A stretch of 64,000 nt of DNA, taken from Flavobacterium faecale (GTDB taxonomy: Bacteria; Bacteroidota; Bacteroidia; Flavobacteriales; Flavobacteriaceae). This document shows, piece by piece, positions 8,759 through 17,195 of this stretch (position 1 is its first letter; each line of letters starts with the position of its first letter). A program made the position numbers and the translations under genes. The notes below the pieces were generated by a model. The model saw nothing but the letters and a program-made list of their open reading frames with translations. It did no database searches and was not told the DNA's origin. The stretch lies in contig NZ_CP020918.1 of assembly GCF_003076455.1 (NCBI RefSeq), forward strand, positions 248,001 through 312,000. Direction: 5' to 3'.

Positions 8759-9400
8759 ATGCACTTCCTTTCACAAGATTTAGAAGACTACATCGAGCAA
8801 CATTCTGAAAAAGAACCTGCCCTACTTGCGGCTTTGAACAAAGAAACTTATCAAAAAATATTATTGCCTAGAATGCTAAGCGGACACTTTCAAGGTAGGG
8901 TTTTGAGTATGTTGTCAAAATTGATTCGCCCAATGACTATTTTGGAGATTGGTACATATACGGGCTACTCGGCCTTGTGCTTGTGTGAGGGTATGCAAGA
9001 AAACGGAAGCCTACACACAATTGATATTAAGGAAGAATTGGTTGATTTTCAGCGTAAACATTTTGACTTATCGCCTTGGGGATCACAAATAACGCAGCAT
9101 CTTGGTGAAGCAACGACTATTATCCCTAATTTGGAGGCGAAATTTGATTTGGTTTTTATTGATGCGGATAAAGAAAATTACATCAATTATTTTGAAATGA
9201 TTGTTCCAAAGATGAATAAAGGCGGCATCATCCTGTCTGACAATGTTTTGTGGAGTGGTAAAGTGGTTGAAGAAGTACACCCCAATGATGTTAGCACAAA
9301 AATATTGATCGAATACAACAAATTATTGCGAGATGACCCAAGGGTAGAAACGGTCTTACTACCTATACGAGATGGACTCACGGTAAGTCGTGTGCTCTAA
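8759..9400 (+). CDS. SAM-dependent O-methyltransferase, catechol-OMT-like
   Basis: 213 residues, class I Rossmann methyltransferase of the bacterial COMT/CCoAOMT-like family. Motif I is ILEIGTYTGYSAL at 61-73; the metal/SAM acidic segment is LVFIDADKENY at about 130-142; ILSDNVLWSGKV follows, with the Asp-Asn metal ligands of divalent-cation-dependent members. The small-molecule substrate is unknown. Divergent from rlmN and convergent with the PAP2 gene. ATG at 8759 is the first and fits the promoter spacing. Confidence 0.88.
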   Translation: MHFLSQDLEDYIEQHSEKEPALLAALNKETYQKILLPRMLSGHFQGRVLSMLSKLIRPMTILEIGTYTGYSALCLCEGMQENGSLHTIDIKEELVDFQRKHFDLSPWGSQITQHLGEATTIIPNLEAKFDLVFIDADKENYINYFEMIVPKMNKGGIILSDNVLWSGKVVEEVHPNDVSTKILIEYNKLLRDDPRVETVLLPIRDGLTVSRVL

Positions 9401-9484
9401 CATTTGCACCACTAAACTATAAGAATTAAGATTCTAATTATTTTTATCGAAATAGAAGGCATAGCCCAGATCGAAATGAAAATC

Positions 9485-9577
9485 CTTGCACGCCAAAATG
9501 GATTTTTTTCTTGCTAGAAAAGAGCGACCAACGGAAGCTCCTTTTGTAGCTTAGAAAAAACCATTTTGGCGTGTAAG
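9485..9577. repeat. Long imperfect inverted repeat between convergent genes
   Basis: Arms CTTGCACGCCAAAATGG (9485-9501) and CCATTTTGGCGTGTAAG (9561-9577) pair over 17 positions with one G-T wobble. Pairing continues inward as an imperfect T-rich/A-rich stem (about 30 bp per arm in all), and the ~59-bp centre carries a small GAGC/GCTC hairpin. It lies between two convergent stops (9400, 9612). There is no clean T run directly after the outer arm, so it is not a classic terminator. It may be a processed RNA, a bidirectional structured 3' end or a miniature palindromic element. Confidence 0.7.
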
Positions 9578-9611
9578 ATTGTAATGTAGTGCTGGAAATA
9601 GCTTCTAATAA

Positions 9612-10178
9612 TTATGAAACCGGAAAATATTTGGCTTGTGCTAGTTTGTATCCACTGAACACAAAATAGCCTGAGGTTATGCCGAATAGGTAACCGCAGC
9701 ATATATCAAGTGGATAATGCAACCCTAAATAAATACGGCTGTAAGCAAATATTAATGGCCATAGAAATAGTAAATTCAAATGCTTGTAATAGGGCTTTAA
9801 CAACTGATAAATAAAAACACAAACAGCCATACTGTTCGCCGCGTGCCCTGAGAAAAAACTAAAAGAGGCACTTGATTTTACTACTCGAATGATGGTATTG
9901 ATTTCGGGATTACTGCAAGGACGCAAACGCTCAAAGGTATATTTAAACGCATTGGTAGCTTGGTCTGTAATAGCAATAAGTATCGCCACAAAAAGTAAAA
10001 CAAATAGTGTTTGCTTCCCTCCTATTTTTTTGTAAATAAAATAGAGTAGCACCAAAAAAAAGGGCGTCCAATTGGTTTGTTTGGTGATTGCAAGCCATAA
10101 TGCGTCAAATGTAGATGATCCTAACCCGTTGAGATATATGAGCAATTGTGTGTCTAGCGACAGTACTTTTTCGATCAT
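9612..10178 (-). CDS. PAP2-family membrane phosphatase
   Basis: 188 residues with several hydrophobic helices and the three phosphatidic-acid-phosphatase-2 motifs: K79..R86-P87 (KYTFERLRP), S110-G-H112 (SFFSGHAANS) and R148..H154..D158 (SRIYLGLHYPLD). Hydrolyses lipid phosphates or polyprenyl diphosphates, probably at the outer face of the inner membrane. It starts inside the stop of the tatA/B-like gene (TAATG overlap at 10176-10180), so the two are translationally coupled, although no functional link is known to me. Undecaprenyl diphosphatase or phosphatidylglycerophosphatase activity are both possible. Confidence 0.9.
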   Translation of the reverse strand: MIEKVLSLDTQLLIYLNGLGSSTFDALWLAITKQTNWTPFFLVLLYFIYKKIGGKQTLFVLLFVAILIAITDQATNAFKYTFERLRPCSNPEINTIIRVVKSSASFSFFSGHAANSMAVCVFIYQLLKPYYKHLNLLFLWPLIFAYSRIYLGLHYPLDICCGYLFGITSGYFVFSGYKLAQAKYFPVS

Positions 10179-10504
10179 TACATGTTACGTTTTACTGGCC
10201 CTGAGATTTCTTCGATATCTTCTTTTATCTTGTTGGCGTGGGTCACGGTATCGCCTAGGAGATCCTCGGCTGTTTTATTGATTTTATTACTTAAGCCGCC
10301 AGACATATCGGTTAGTGATTTGGCATCCAATCCGTTTTCTTCGATACCTTTATGTATTTCACTCTTAATATCGTTGGTAGCATTTTTTACTTGCGCGATG
10401 GTCTTACCCAAAGTACGTGCAATCTCTGGCACTTTGTCGGCACCAAATAGCATTAAAACAATAAACATTATAAAAACCAACTCGCCTCCTCCTATACCAA
10501 ACAT
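10178..10504 (-). CDS. Twin-arginine translocase subunit, TatA/TatB family
   Basis: 108 residues. A short N-terminal membrane helix (about 5-20: GGELVFIMFIVLMLFGADKV) with the conserved FG hinge is followed by PEIARTLGKTIAQVKNATND, an amphipathic helix, and a polar tail. This is the pore/adaptor component for exporting folded proteins. The Glu at position 8 and the long charged tail are more like TatB than a minimal TatA, but Bacteroidota annotate these as TatA/B without distinction. No tatC is present in the window. First gene of a two-gene unit with the PAP2 phosphatase. Confidence 0.85.
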   Translation of the reverse strand: MFGIGGGELVFIMFIVLMLFGADKVPEIARTLGKTIAQVKNATNDIKSEIHKGIEENGLDAKSLTDMSGGLSNKINKTAEDLLGDTVTHANKIKEDIEEISGPVKRNM

Positions 10505-10575
10505 AATTTTGTTTTTTTTGTTGCTGCAAAGATATTAAATTTTAAAACCTCGTCTTTTAAATTAATCATAAAAAA

Positions 10576-10596
10576 AAAGACTCTTATCGAGTCTTT
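10576..10596 (-). terminator. Terminator of the M1 peptidase unit
   Basis: AAGACTC / GAGTCTT stem with a 5-base loop, followed on the minus strand by nine T residues; 18 bp past the M1 peptidase stop. Confidence 0.88.
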
Positions 10597-10614
10597 CTTT
10601 TCTTTTTAATCTTT

Positions 10615-12858
10615 CTAATCAAACTTAGAGGTAGCGGCTTCTTTGGGCCATGCATTATTGGTTACATCAATATCTGCTGTTTCTAACTTGGGATCAATTT
10701 GTATTTTTTTAATAGCCTTTTCGGTAGCGTATACTTTTCTGGCTGTTTCATTATTCTTTCTCCAAATTTGAGCTGGATACTTAAAGTCCTCAACCGATCC
10801 ATCTTCGAAGGTAAGTTGAACAAGTATTGGCATAATCATACCTCCTGGCTTATTGAACTCTACTTCGTAAAAATATTTAGGAGATTTCAAACTTCCTTTT
10901 TCTTCAGCAGTAAGGGTACTTACATAATCTGACAGTAATTTAACCTCTTCGATTTGCAATGCTTTTTTATCTTTGGCACCTAGCTCTGCATTATCTCCTT
11001 CTACTAAATAAACAAAAGGTCCTGGATCCAATCCAAAACGTCCTTTTCTAACTTTAGCATTTTTCAAAGCTGCCGTAGGAGTTTCGGTTACATAATATTG
11101 TTTGACTTTGCTAATCCCGATATCTACAAAATCTGTAGAATAAAACCATCCTCTAAAAAACCAATCCAAATCTACTGCCGAAGCGTCTTCCATGGTTCTG
11201 AAGAAATCTTCAGGCGTTGGATGTTTAAATTTCCAACGGTTGGCATACACTTTGAAAGCATAATCAAACAGCTCACGACCCATGATAGTTTCTCTCAAAA
11301 TATTAAGACCCGTAGCCGGTTTTCCGTAAGCATTGTTTCCAAATTGTATGATCGATTCTGAATTAGACATAATTGGTTCCAAATATTTTTGATCACCACT
11401 CATATAAGGTACGATATTTTTGGCAGGACCTCTTCTTGACGGAAAGTTTGTTCCTAGCTCCTCTTCGGCCATGAACTCCATGAACGAATTCAAACCTTCA
11501 TCCATCCAAGTCCATTGACGCTCATCTGAATTGACAATCATTGGAAAAAAGTTGTGTCCCACTTCGTGAATTACTACTCCTATCATTCCGTTTTTAACTT
11601 GTTCACTAGTTACTCCATTTTCGTCAGGACGACCGAAGTTCCAGCAAATCATAGGATACTCCATTCCTTGGTCTGCAGCCGAAACTGAAACCGCTTTTGG
11701 ATATGGATAATCAAAAGTGTGTGATGAATAACTTTTTAGCGTATGGGCAACCATCATAGTTGATGTTTCTCCCCATAACGGGTTTGCCTCTTTTGGGTAT
11801 ACAGAAGCTGCCATGACCACTTTGTCATTTAGCTTAACCGCCATTGCATCGTATATAAATTTTCTAGAAGTTGAGATTCCGAAATCCCTAACATTTTTGG
11901 CACTGAATTTCCAAGTTTTTTTCTTGTTCGAAAAACCCTTTTCTGCTTCCTCAGCTTCTGCTTGTGTTACAATAACGACAGGCTTATCAAATGTTTTTTG
12001 AGCCAGCTCATATCTTTTCACTTGTGCAGGCGTGAAGACCTCACTCCTGTTGGTTAGTTCTCCAGTAGCTTCCATAACATGGTCTGCTGGAACGGTGATA
12101 TTCACGTCAAAATTACCAAAAGGCAATGCAAACTCACCACTACCCCAAAATTGCATATTCTGCCATCCTTCAACGTCATTGTAAACGGCCATTCTTGGAT
12201 AAAACTGTGCTATAACATATAACCTGTTTCCTTCTTTTTCGAATAACTCATAACCTGAACGACCACCTTCTAACTGATAGTTATTGATGTTATACCACCA
12301 TTTAATCGAGAAAGACATCGTAGCTCCAGGCTTCATAGGCGAAGCCAAATTGATACGCATCATGGTATGATTGATTGTATAAGACAAAGGCGCACCTTTT
12401 GTGTCCTTTACATATTCAATATTAAAACCACGTTCTAAATCCTTCTTTAAAAATTTATTGGTAAATGTACTAGCTGGAAAAGTTTGATCTATACCATCAT
12501 TTTCAGCTAAAGGAGTTTCAGACGTTTTAGCTGCTTGATTTTGGTCTAATTGAATCCACAAATATTCTAATGTATCGGGAGAATTATTGGTGTAAGTAAT
12601 CGTCTCAGAACCCATAAGTTTTGCATTCTTATCATCCAACTCTACATCGATTTTATAATCAGCTTGTTGTTGGTAATAAGCTGGTCCTGGCGTACCAGAG
12701 GCCGTACGAAACATATTTGGCGTAGCCAACAAATCATACATCTGTCTGAACTTGTTGGTATCATATTTCCCTACTTGCTTGGGAGCTACGGTAGCCGCTT
12801 TTTCTTGTGCCATAAGTAACACCGGAAAAAGAAATAAGAGTGTAATTTTCTTCATCAT
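10615..12858 (-). CDS. Exported M1-family zinc metallopeptidase
   Basis: 747 residues with a signal peptide (MKKITLLFLFPVLLMAQEK). The N-terminal beta-rich domain is followed by the catalytic domain: the M1 exopeptidase strip GMEYPMICWNFGR, then the zinc site H431-E-V-G-H435 with the third ligand E454 19 residues later (WMDEG). Removes N-terminal residues from peptides, likely in the periplasm or at the cell surface. The usual GxMEN is GMEYP here, an accepted variant in Bacteroidota members. Two adjacent ATGs (12858, 12855) could start translation. Followed upstream on the same strand by a small DUF6702-like gene 61 bp away, an association I recall from other flavobacteria. No type IX sorting domain is seen at the C-terminus. 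Confidence 0.92.
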   Translation of the reverse strand: MMKKITLLFLFPVLLMAQEKAATVAPKQVGKYDTNKFRQMYDLLATPNMFRTASGTPGPAYYQQQADYKIDVELDDKNAKLMGSETITYTNNSPDTLEYLWIQLDQNQAAKTSETPLAENDGIDQTFPASTFTNKFLKKDLERGFNIEYVKDTKGAPLSYTINHTMMRINLASPMKPGATMSFSIKWWYNINNYQLEGGRSGYELFEKEGNRLYVIAQFYPRMAVYNDVEGWQNMQFWGSGEFALPFGNFDVNITVPADHVMEATGELTNRSEVFTPAQVKRYELAQKTFDKPVVIVTQAEAEEAEKGFSNKKKTWKFSAKNVRDFGISTSRKFIYDAMAVKLNDKVVMAASVYPKEANPLWGETSTMMVAHTLKSYSSHTFDYPYPKAVSVSAADQGMEYPMICWNFGRPDENGVTSEQVKNGMIGVVIHEVGHNFFPMIVNSDERQWTWMDEGLNSFMEFMAEEELGTNFPSRRGPAKNIVPYMSGDQKYLEPIMSNSESIIQFGNNAYGKPATGLNILRETIMGRELFDYAFKVYANRWKFKHPTPEDFFRTMEDASAVDLDWFFRGWFYSTDFVDIGISKVKQYYVTETPTAALKNAKVRKGRFGLDPGPFVYLVEGDNAELGAKDKKALQIEEVKLLSDYVSTLTAEEKGSLKSPKYFYEVEFNKPGGMIMPILVQLTFEDGSVEDFKYPAQIWRKNNETARKVYATEKAIKKIQIDPKLETADIDVTNNAWPKEAATSKFD

Positions 12859-12919
12859 TCGAATTCAAGTTATTTGAATGCGTGAAAATAATACATTTCG
12901 GCAAAAGAGCCGCTACCAA

Positions 12920-13423
12920 TTAGAACTTTAACACATGATTCGTTACGGATTCTGTAAAGAGAAAGCTTTGTTTGGCTCCAAAACCTGTGAAATGTGCAAT
13001 GTTTTGTTGTTCAGCGTCCCAATCGGTCAATACAGCATTGTATGTTTCTAAAGTTTTTATTTTCGAAATACCCTTAATATTTAAGTAGCAAATCAACACA
13101 TCGCTTTCCATCTCTTTGCTTAAGTACTGCATTGGCATGAATTTGCCATTTATCTTAAGTCTAAATTTTTCGGACAGGTACTTTTGCATTAAAGCAAGGT
13201 CTTCTTGCGTTTCTTTGGTGGTACCTATATGTGTTACTTTTTTATATTTATTTTCTAAAGCTTTATTCAAATCATCTACAAAAATCCTAGTAGTGATTTG
13301 AAGCATCTTTTTTTCTGGAGCATAGTTAATTTGATAAATTCCCATATAGAATTTATGCAAACCAAAACTTGACATAGCAATAATTAGTATCGAAAATAAA
13401 AGAGATAGTTTTAATTTTCTCAT
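12920..13423 (-). CDS. Small exported DUF6702-like protein
   Basis: 167 residues with an N-terminal hydrophobic signal or anchor (LKLSLLFSILIIAMSSFGLH). The body (HKFYMGIYQINYAPEKKMLQ, ITTRIFVDDLNKALE, YLSEKFRLKINGK) matches a family found beside M1 peptidases in flavobacteria; I would call it DUF6702. No catalytic motif is visible and the function is unknown. Its ATG overlaps the upstream gene's stop as ATGA (13420-13423), so it is translationally coupled to the carboxypeptidase-regulatory-like gene. It probably works in the periplasm together with the neighbouring M1 peptidase. Confidence 0.8.
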   Translation of the reverse strand: MRKLKLSLLFSILIIAMSSFGLHKFYMGIYQINYAPEKKMLQITTRIFVDDLNKALENKYKKVTHIGTTKETQEDLALMQKYLSEKFRLKINGKFMPMQYLSKEMESDVLICYLNIKGISKIKTLETYNAVLTDWDAEQQNIAHFTGFGAKQSFLFTESVTNHVLKF

Positions 13424-14178
13424 TTACCACTTGAACTAATGTTCTTAAACTCTTTATTCTTGGTAGTTAAAAAATCAAGCAATTGAAACTCTGAAGAAGG
13501 ATTCATGAACGTTCTTGATTTTGAATCATTTTCACAATAGACCAAAAACAGTTTTATTTGATCGTCATGCAAGGCCAAAGTATTCGATAAAAAACTATAA
13601 TTTACATGCGAAATTACGTAATCTGCAAAGGTTGTGTCTTTGTAAAAATCTTTTTTACCAGGAACATCTTTACGCATGGTTTTGACTACATCTTTGTAAA
13701 TCCTAACAAAATCCATCCCTTTATCGATGGTTTGATCTGACGGCATAGAAGTATTTTTTGGCGATGAAAGTGGATCATCAAAAAACCTCATATCGACATA
13801 TTTTTGTGTGCTACTCGAAACCGGATTCACTTCTTTTTTAGCCAAAATAACAATCTCAGCCAACTCATTGGTAAAGATCTCTAATGGCACAACAATTTTT
13901 GACCCAATAAAATCTTCCTCTTTCAAAATCATTCTTTTGGACTTAAAAACAAGACTAGAAAATACCAAAGTATCATTTACTGAAGCTAGTATCTCAAACG
14001 ATCCGTAAGCATTTACAGCCGCACCTGTATGATGTTTGGTATTAAAGACAATTACATCTTCTACGGGAATTAATTGATTTCTTACCTGACCTTTTATTAA
14101 CTTATCCGTCGGACTTTGAGCAAACAAAAAGTGACCACATAAAAGTGCGAGAGATAGGATTGTAATTTTAAATTTCAT
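13420..14178 (-). CDS. Exported carboxypeptidase-regulatory-like domain protein
   Basis: 252 residues. A signal peptide (FKITILSLALLCGHFLFAQS) is followed by one CarboxypepD_reg-like beta-sandwich at about 28-105 (LIKGQVRNQLIPVEDVIVFN, AAVNAYGSFEILASVNDTLV, VPLEIFTNELAEIVI), the same fold found at the start of many TonB-dependent receptors. The C-terminal 130 residues are not recognised. There is no receptor barrel, so it is a stand-alone envelope protein. Paralogous in layout to the next gene (14253-14996), which suggests an old duplication. Function unknown. Confidence 0.8.
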   Translation of the reverse strand: MKFKITILSLALLCGHFLFAQSPTDKLIKGQVRNQLIPVEDVIVFNTKHHTGAAVNAYGSFEILASVNDTLVFSSLVFKSKRMILKEEDFIGSKIVVPLEIFTNELAEIVILAKKEVNPVSSSTQKYVDMRFFDDPLSSPKNTSMPSDQTIDKGMDFVRIYKDVVKTMRKDVPGKKDFYKDTTFADYVISHVNYSFLSNTLALHDDQIKLFLVYCENDSKSRTFMNPSSEFQLLDFLTTKNKEFKNISSSGK

Positions 14179-14252
14179 CTATATATTTTTTTAATTAGTC
14201 ATTAACAAATAGTTCTCAGAACAAGAACAAAAGAAAATAGGGATAAATCAAA

Positions 14253-14996
14253 TTATTTCCCATCTACTGTGATACCTTCTTTATACATTTCTGCAAGCTC
14301 AGAAAGAAGAAATTCAATACTTACTTTGTTTTTGGTTTCAAGAACACGCGTAAATTTAGGGTTTTCTACAGCATAATACATAAAACCTCTAACATAAATT
14401 GACGGAATTTTTAATTTATTGGTAAAGTGATCTTCGTCAAACATATACTCTAACTGTAGCATGAATTTTTCTTTTTTCTCTACCACGAGTTCCTTTTTGA
14501 GCATCGCCGTTCGACCAGAAAACATATTAAGCAACGGATCCAATCCCACTGATGCTCCACCAGACCCACTAAAACTTCCAGCCTGCTTCAACTTGCGCTC
14601 AGCTGCTGTATACGAGCGTTGCCCTTCAGGAATTATACCTAAATTAACCGCATTTATATGGCTGTACTTCCCGATTATAACCTCGTCAAGATAATTCATA
14701 AGCGGAAACATATTCACAACCATTTTCAAGCCTTCAATATTCTCTGCCTTTACCCCAATAGTTAATCTCGTGTACTGAAACATCGAAAAAACAAGACTGT
14801 CTCCCTTGACTGCAGCAATAGTAAAATCACCCTTACTGTCTGTTTGAACCATTTTTTCGGTCTTTAGATTGATAACATAAACACTTTCTAAATTATCCAT
14901 AGTACTACTCACCTTTCCGCTCACAAAAGTAGCAGGCAACTGTTGACCAAAAGAAACTGAAAAAACGAAAAAGAAAATAAAAGAAACAACCTTCAT
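14253..14996 (-). CDS. Exported carboxypeptidase-regulatory-like domain protein (second)
   Basis: 247 residues with a signal peptide (MKVVSFIFFFVFSVSFGQQL). The N-terminal domain (ATFVSGKVSSTMDNLESVYV, DSKGDFTIAAVKGDSLVFS, MNYLDEVIIGKY) is the same CarboxypepD_reg-like sandwich as in the neighbouring gene, and the rest (LKQAGSFSGSGG, DPLLNMFSGRTAMLKKELVV) is typical of a Bacteroidota family of uncharacterised envelope proteins. It is the first gene of a probable four-gene unit ending with the M1 peptidase; 74 bp separate it from the next one. Function unknown. Confidence 0.8.
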   Translation of the reverse strand: MKVVSFIFFFVFSVSFGQQLPATFVSGKVSSTMDNLESVYVINLKTEKMVQTDSKGDFTIAAVKGDSLVFSMFQYTRLTIGVKAENIEGLKMVVNMFPLMNYLDEVIIGKYSHINAVNLGIIPEGQRSYTAAERKLKQAGSFSGSGGASVGLDPLLNMFSGRTAMLKKELVVEKKEKFMLQLEYMFDEDHFTNKLKIPSIYVRGFMYYAVENPKFTRVLETKNKVSIEFLLSELAEMYKEGITVDGK

Positions 14997-15132
14997 ATAT
15001 GGGGGATATGGGGTAAAAGTATCTAATAGGCTTCACAAGATTTCACAACAGCTTGGTAAAAATATGTTAATAATAATGACATAGCCCTCCCTAAACATCC
15101 ATCTGTTTTAGTATCTTTAGGCTAAAAACAGC

Positions 15133-15840
15133 ATGAAAAACTTACTTATTGCCAGCACCTCAACTGTGCATGGAGAATCATATCTCGATTATTTATTACC
15201 AGCGTTACGCCTACATTTCGAAAAATGTAAAACAATCCTTTTTATCCCGTATGCACGTCCAGGCGGGATTTCGCACCAAGAATATACCGACTACGTTGCT
15301 AAATCATTCAAAAAAATAGATAAAGAAATCAAAGGTCTTCATGAATTTGACAACCCTATTGAAGCAATAAAAAATGCGGAAGGTATTTTTACGGGGGGAG
15401 GCAACACTTTTTTATTAGTTTCACAATTATACAGTCATACAATTATGACAACTTTGACTGAAGTTTTAAAATCGGGCACCCCTTATCTTGGCACGAGCGC
15501 AGGCAGTAACATTTGCGGTTTAAGCATGCAAAACACCAATGACATGCCTATTGTTTACCCGCCAAGTTTTAAAACCTTAGGTGTGATTCCGTTTAACATT
15601 AATGCGCATTATCTTGATCCCGATCCAAGCTCGAAGCACATGGGGGAAACTAGAGAAACTAGAATAAATGAATTTCATGAATTTAACAGCATCCCAGTTT
15701 TAGGATTACGTGAAGGAAGTTGGCTAGAAGTTCGCAATTACAAAACTACTTTAAGAGGTGCTTTATCGGCACGTCTATTTAAAAAAGGAGAAAAACCAAA
15801 AGAACTAGCAACAGGAACAGACCTAACTGACCTAAAATAA
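15133..15840 (+). CDS. pepE: Dipeptidase E (peptidase E, family S51)
   Basis: Cytoplasmic serine peptidase that cleaves N-terminal Asp-X dipeptides. 235 residues, family length. The nucleophile elbow is GTSAGSNI (about 122-129), preceded by FTGGGNTFLL with the oxyanion loop; AHYLDPDPSSKHMGETRETR carries the conserved basic/acidic pair, and GLREGSWLEV follows. ATG at 15133. Single gene, closed by a strong hairpin that also serves the tRNA genes on the other strand. Confidence 0.94.
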   Translation: MKNLLIASTSTVHGESYLDYLLPALRLHFEKCKTILFIPYARPGGISHQEYTDYVAKSFKKIDKEIKGLHEFDNPIEAIKNAEGIFTGGGNTFLLVSQLYSHTIMTTLTEVLKSGTPYLGTSAGSNICGLSMQNTNDMPIVYPPSFKTLGVIPFNINAHYLDPDPSSKHMGETRETRINEFHEFNSIPVLGLREGSWLEVRNYKTTLRGALSARLFKKGEKPKELATGTDLTDLK

Positions 15841-15871
15841 AAAAACCGAAACAAAATTGTTTCGGTTTTTT
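15841..15871. terminator. Bidirectional terminator between pepE and tRNA-Gly
   Basis: AAAAACCGAAACA pairs with TGTTTCGGTTTTT around AAAT; T run after it on plus, A run (T on minus) before it. It begins one base after the pepE stop and lies 5 bp past the 3' end of the last tRNA on the minus strand. Confidence 0.88.
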
Positions 15872-15875
15872 GAAG

Positions 15876-15948
<73 letters not shown>

Positions 15949-15989
15949 ATTAAACATATTTTAAAAGCAATTAATGAATTTGCTTTGAG

Positions 15990-16062
<73 letters not shown>

Positions 16063-16072
16063 ATTGGTGGTG

Positions 16073-16104
16073 CAAATATAGAGATAAAGTTCTGTTTGAA
16101 ACAA
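16073..16104 (-). promoter_or_regulatory. Promoter of the tRNA-Gly pair
   Basis: On the minus strand TTG (16104-16102), 21 bp, then TATATTTG (16080-16073), a perfect -7 match. The end is 11 bp from the first tRNA base. Confidence 0.65.
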
Positions 16105-16263
16105 ATTTTTTGGAAACTTTTTATCAAAAAAAATAACAATTTCTTATAACCTTTTTAAAACTAAAAAGTTAGCAGAAAACTTTTTTTTACTTATCTCAAG
16201 AAGCCTGGCAAAAATCAACACAAAACAGTTATTATCTCGTTACCTCAACTTAAAAAAGAAGCA

Positions 16264-16995
16264 TTACGATACCAAATGAGACATAATCTCATCACTGTTA
16301 CTAGGATGATATATAAAAAGACATGATTTATCTTTGATCATTTGAATAATCTTATTGCACAAAGCAACAGGAATAGCAGGACATCCTAAGCTTCTTCCTA
16401 ATCGTCGATTGTTTTTAATGAAATTATTCGAAACATAATCAGCTCCATGAATAACTACGGCGCGTTCTCTAGCGTTATCATTTAGTCCTTTCTCAAGGCC
16501 ATCCAATCGCAATGACATTCCGTGTTTACCATTATAAATTTCGGCAGTAGAATAAAAACCTAAACTACTCATGAAAGATTCTGGTCTATTTGAAAATTCT
16601 GCAGCATACTCATCACCGGAATTTCGACCATGTGCAACCAAAGAATTAAACATAATAGTGTTTGTATCCAAATCGATTACCCAAAGGCGCTCTTTGTTGG
16701 ACGAAAGACTAAAATCAATTAAGGTTAGGATGTTTTTCTGAATCTTACCCTTCTCTTTCAAAAGGTAAAACCCCTTTAAAGCTTGAGTAAAAATTTTGAA
16801 ATTAGGAAGTTCAAAATCGTTAGAATTCAAGTTTTCATACACTCTCTCTTCTTCCGTTTGTGGAACTACCGCCGCAACCGGCTTAAAAACAACTTGCTTT
16901 TGAACTTTAACTTCTTTTGATTTTGTGTAGGACAAATTCATAAAGAGGGAACAACAAAGAACAAGCAACAGACTAGTAAAAATTTTATAACGCAT
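16264..16995 (-). CDS. Exported L,D-transpeptidase catalytic-domain protein (YkuD_2 type)
   Basis: 243 residues with an N-terminal signal (FTSLLLVLCCSLFMNLSYT). The catalytic region at about 95-235 has VIDLDTNTIMFNSLVAHGRN, FYSTAEIYNGKHGMSLRLDG, then H183 in VVIHGADYV and the nucleophile C205 in GRSLGCPAI, the HxG...SxGCP signature. These proteins form or trim 3-3 peptide cross-links in peptidoglycan, in the periplasm. Family-level assignment is secure; the precise reaction is not. Single gene. Confidence 0.88.
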   Translation of the reverse strand: MRYKIFTSLLLVLCCSLFMNLSYTKSKEVKVQKQVVFKPVAAVVPQTEEERVYENLNSNDFELPNFKIFTQALKGFYLLKEKGKIQKNILTLIDFSLSSNKERLWVIDLDTNTIMFNSLVAHGRNSGDEYAAEFSNRPESFMSSLGFYSTAEIYNGKHGMSLRLDGLEKGLNDNARERAVVIHGADYVSNNFIKNNRRLGRSLGCPAIPVALCNKIIQMIKDKSCLFIYHPSNSDEIMSHLVS

Positions 16996-17195
16996 TGAAT
17001 TTGATTAAATTAGACTATAGATTTGGGATTACAAATATAAAATTACTTAATAACTAAACAAACATTTTTAACATAAATATCACATTAACACCATAATAAG
17101 GATACAATAAGAAAATAAAAACTACAAAAAACATTATTTTCTACTTGCGGGAATTGTTAAAATTATGTTATTTTGGCATAATTATAAAGTACAGC

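Noticed and set aside
17145..17195. Upstream extension of the DUF5916 protein
   Set aside because: A signal peptide begins at the ATG at 17196; the extension has no signal and lies in promoter-like sequence.
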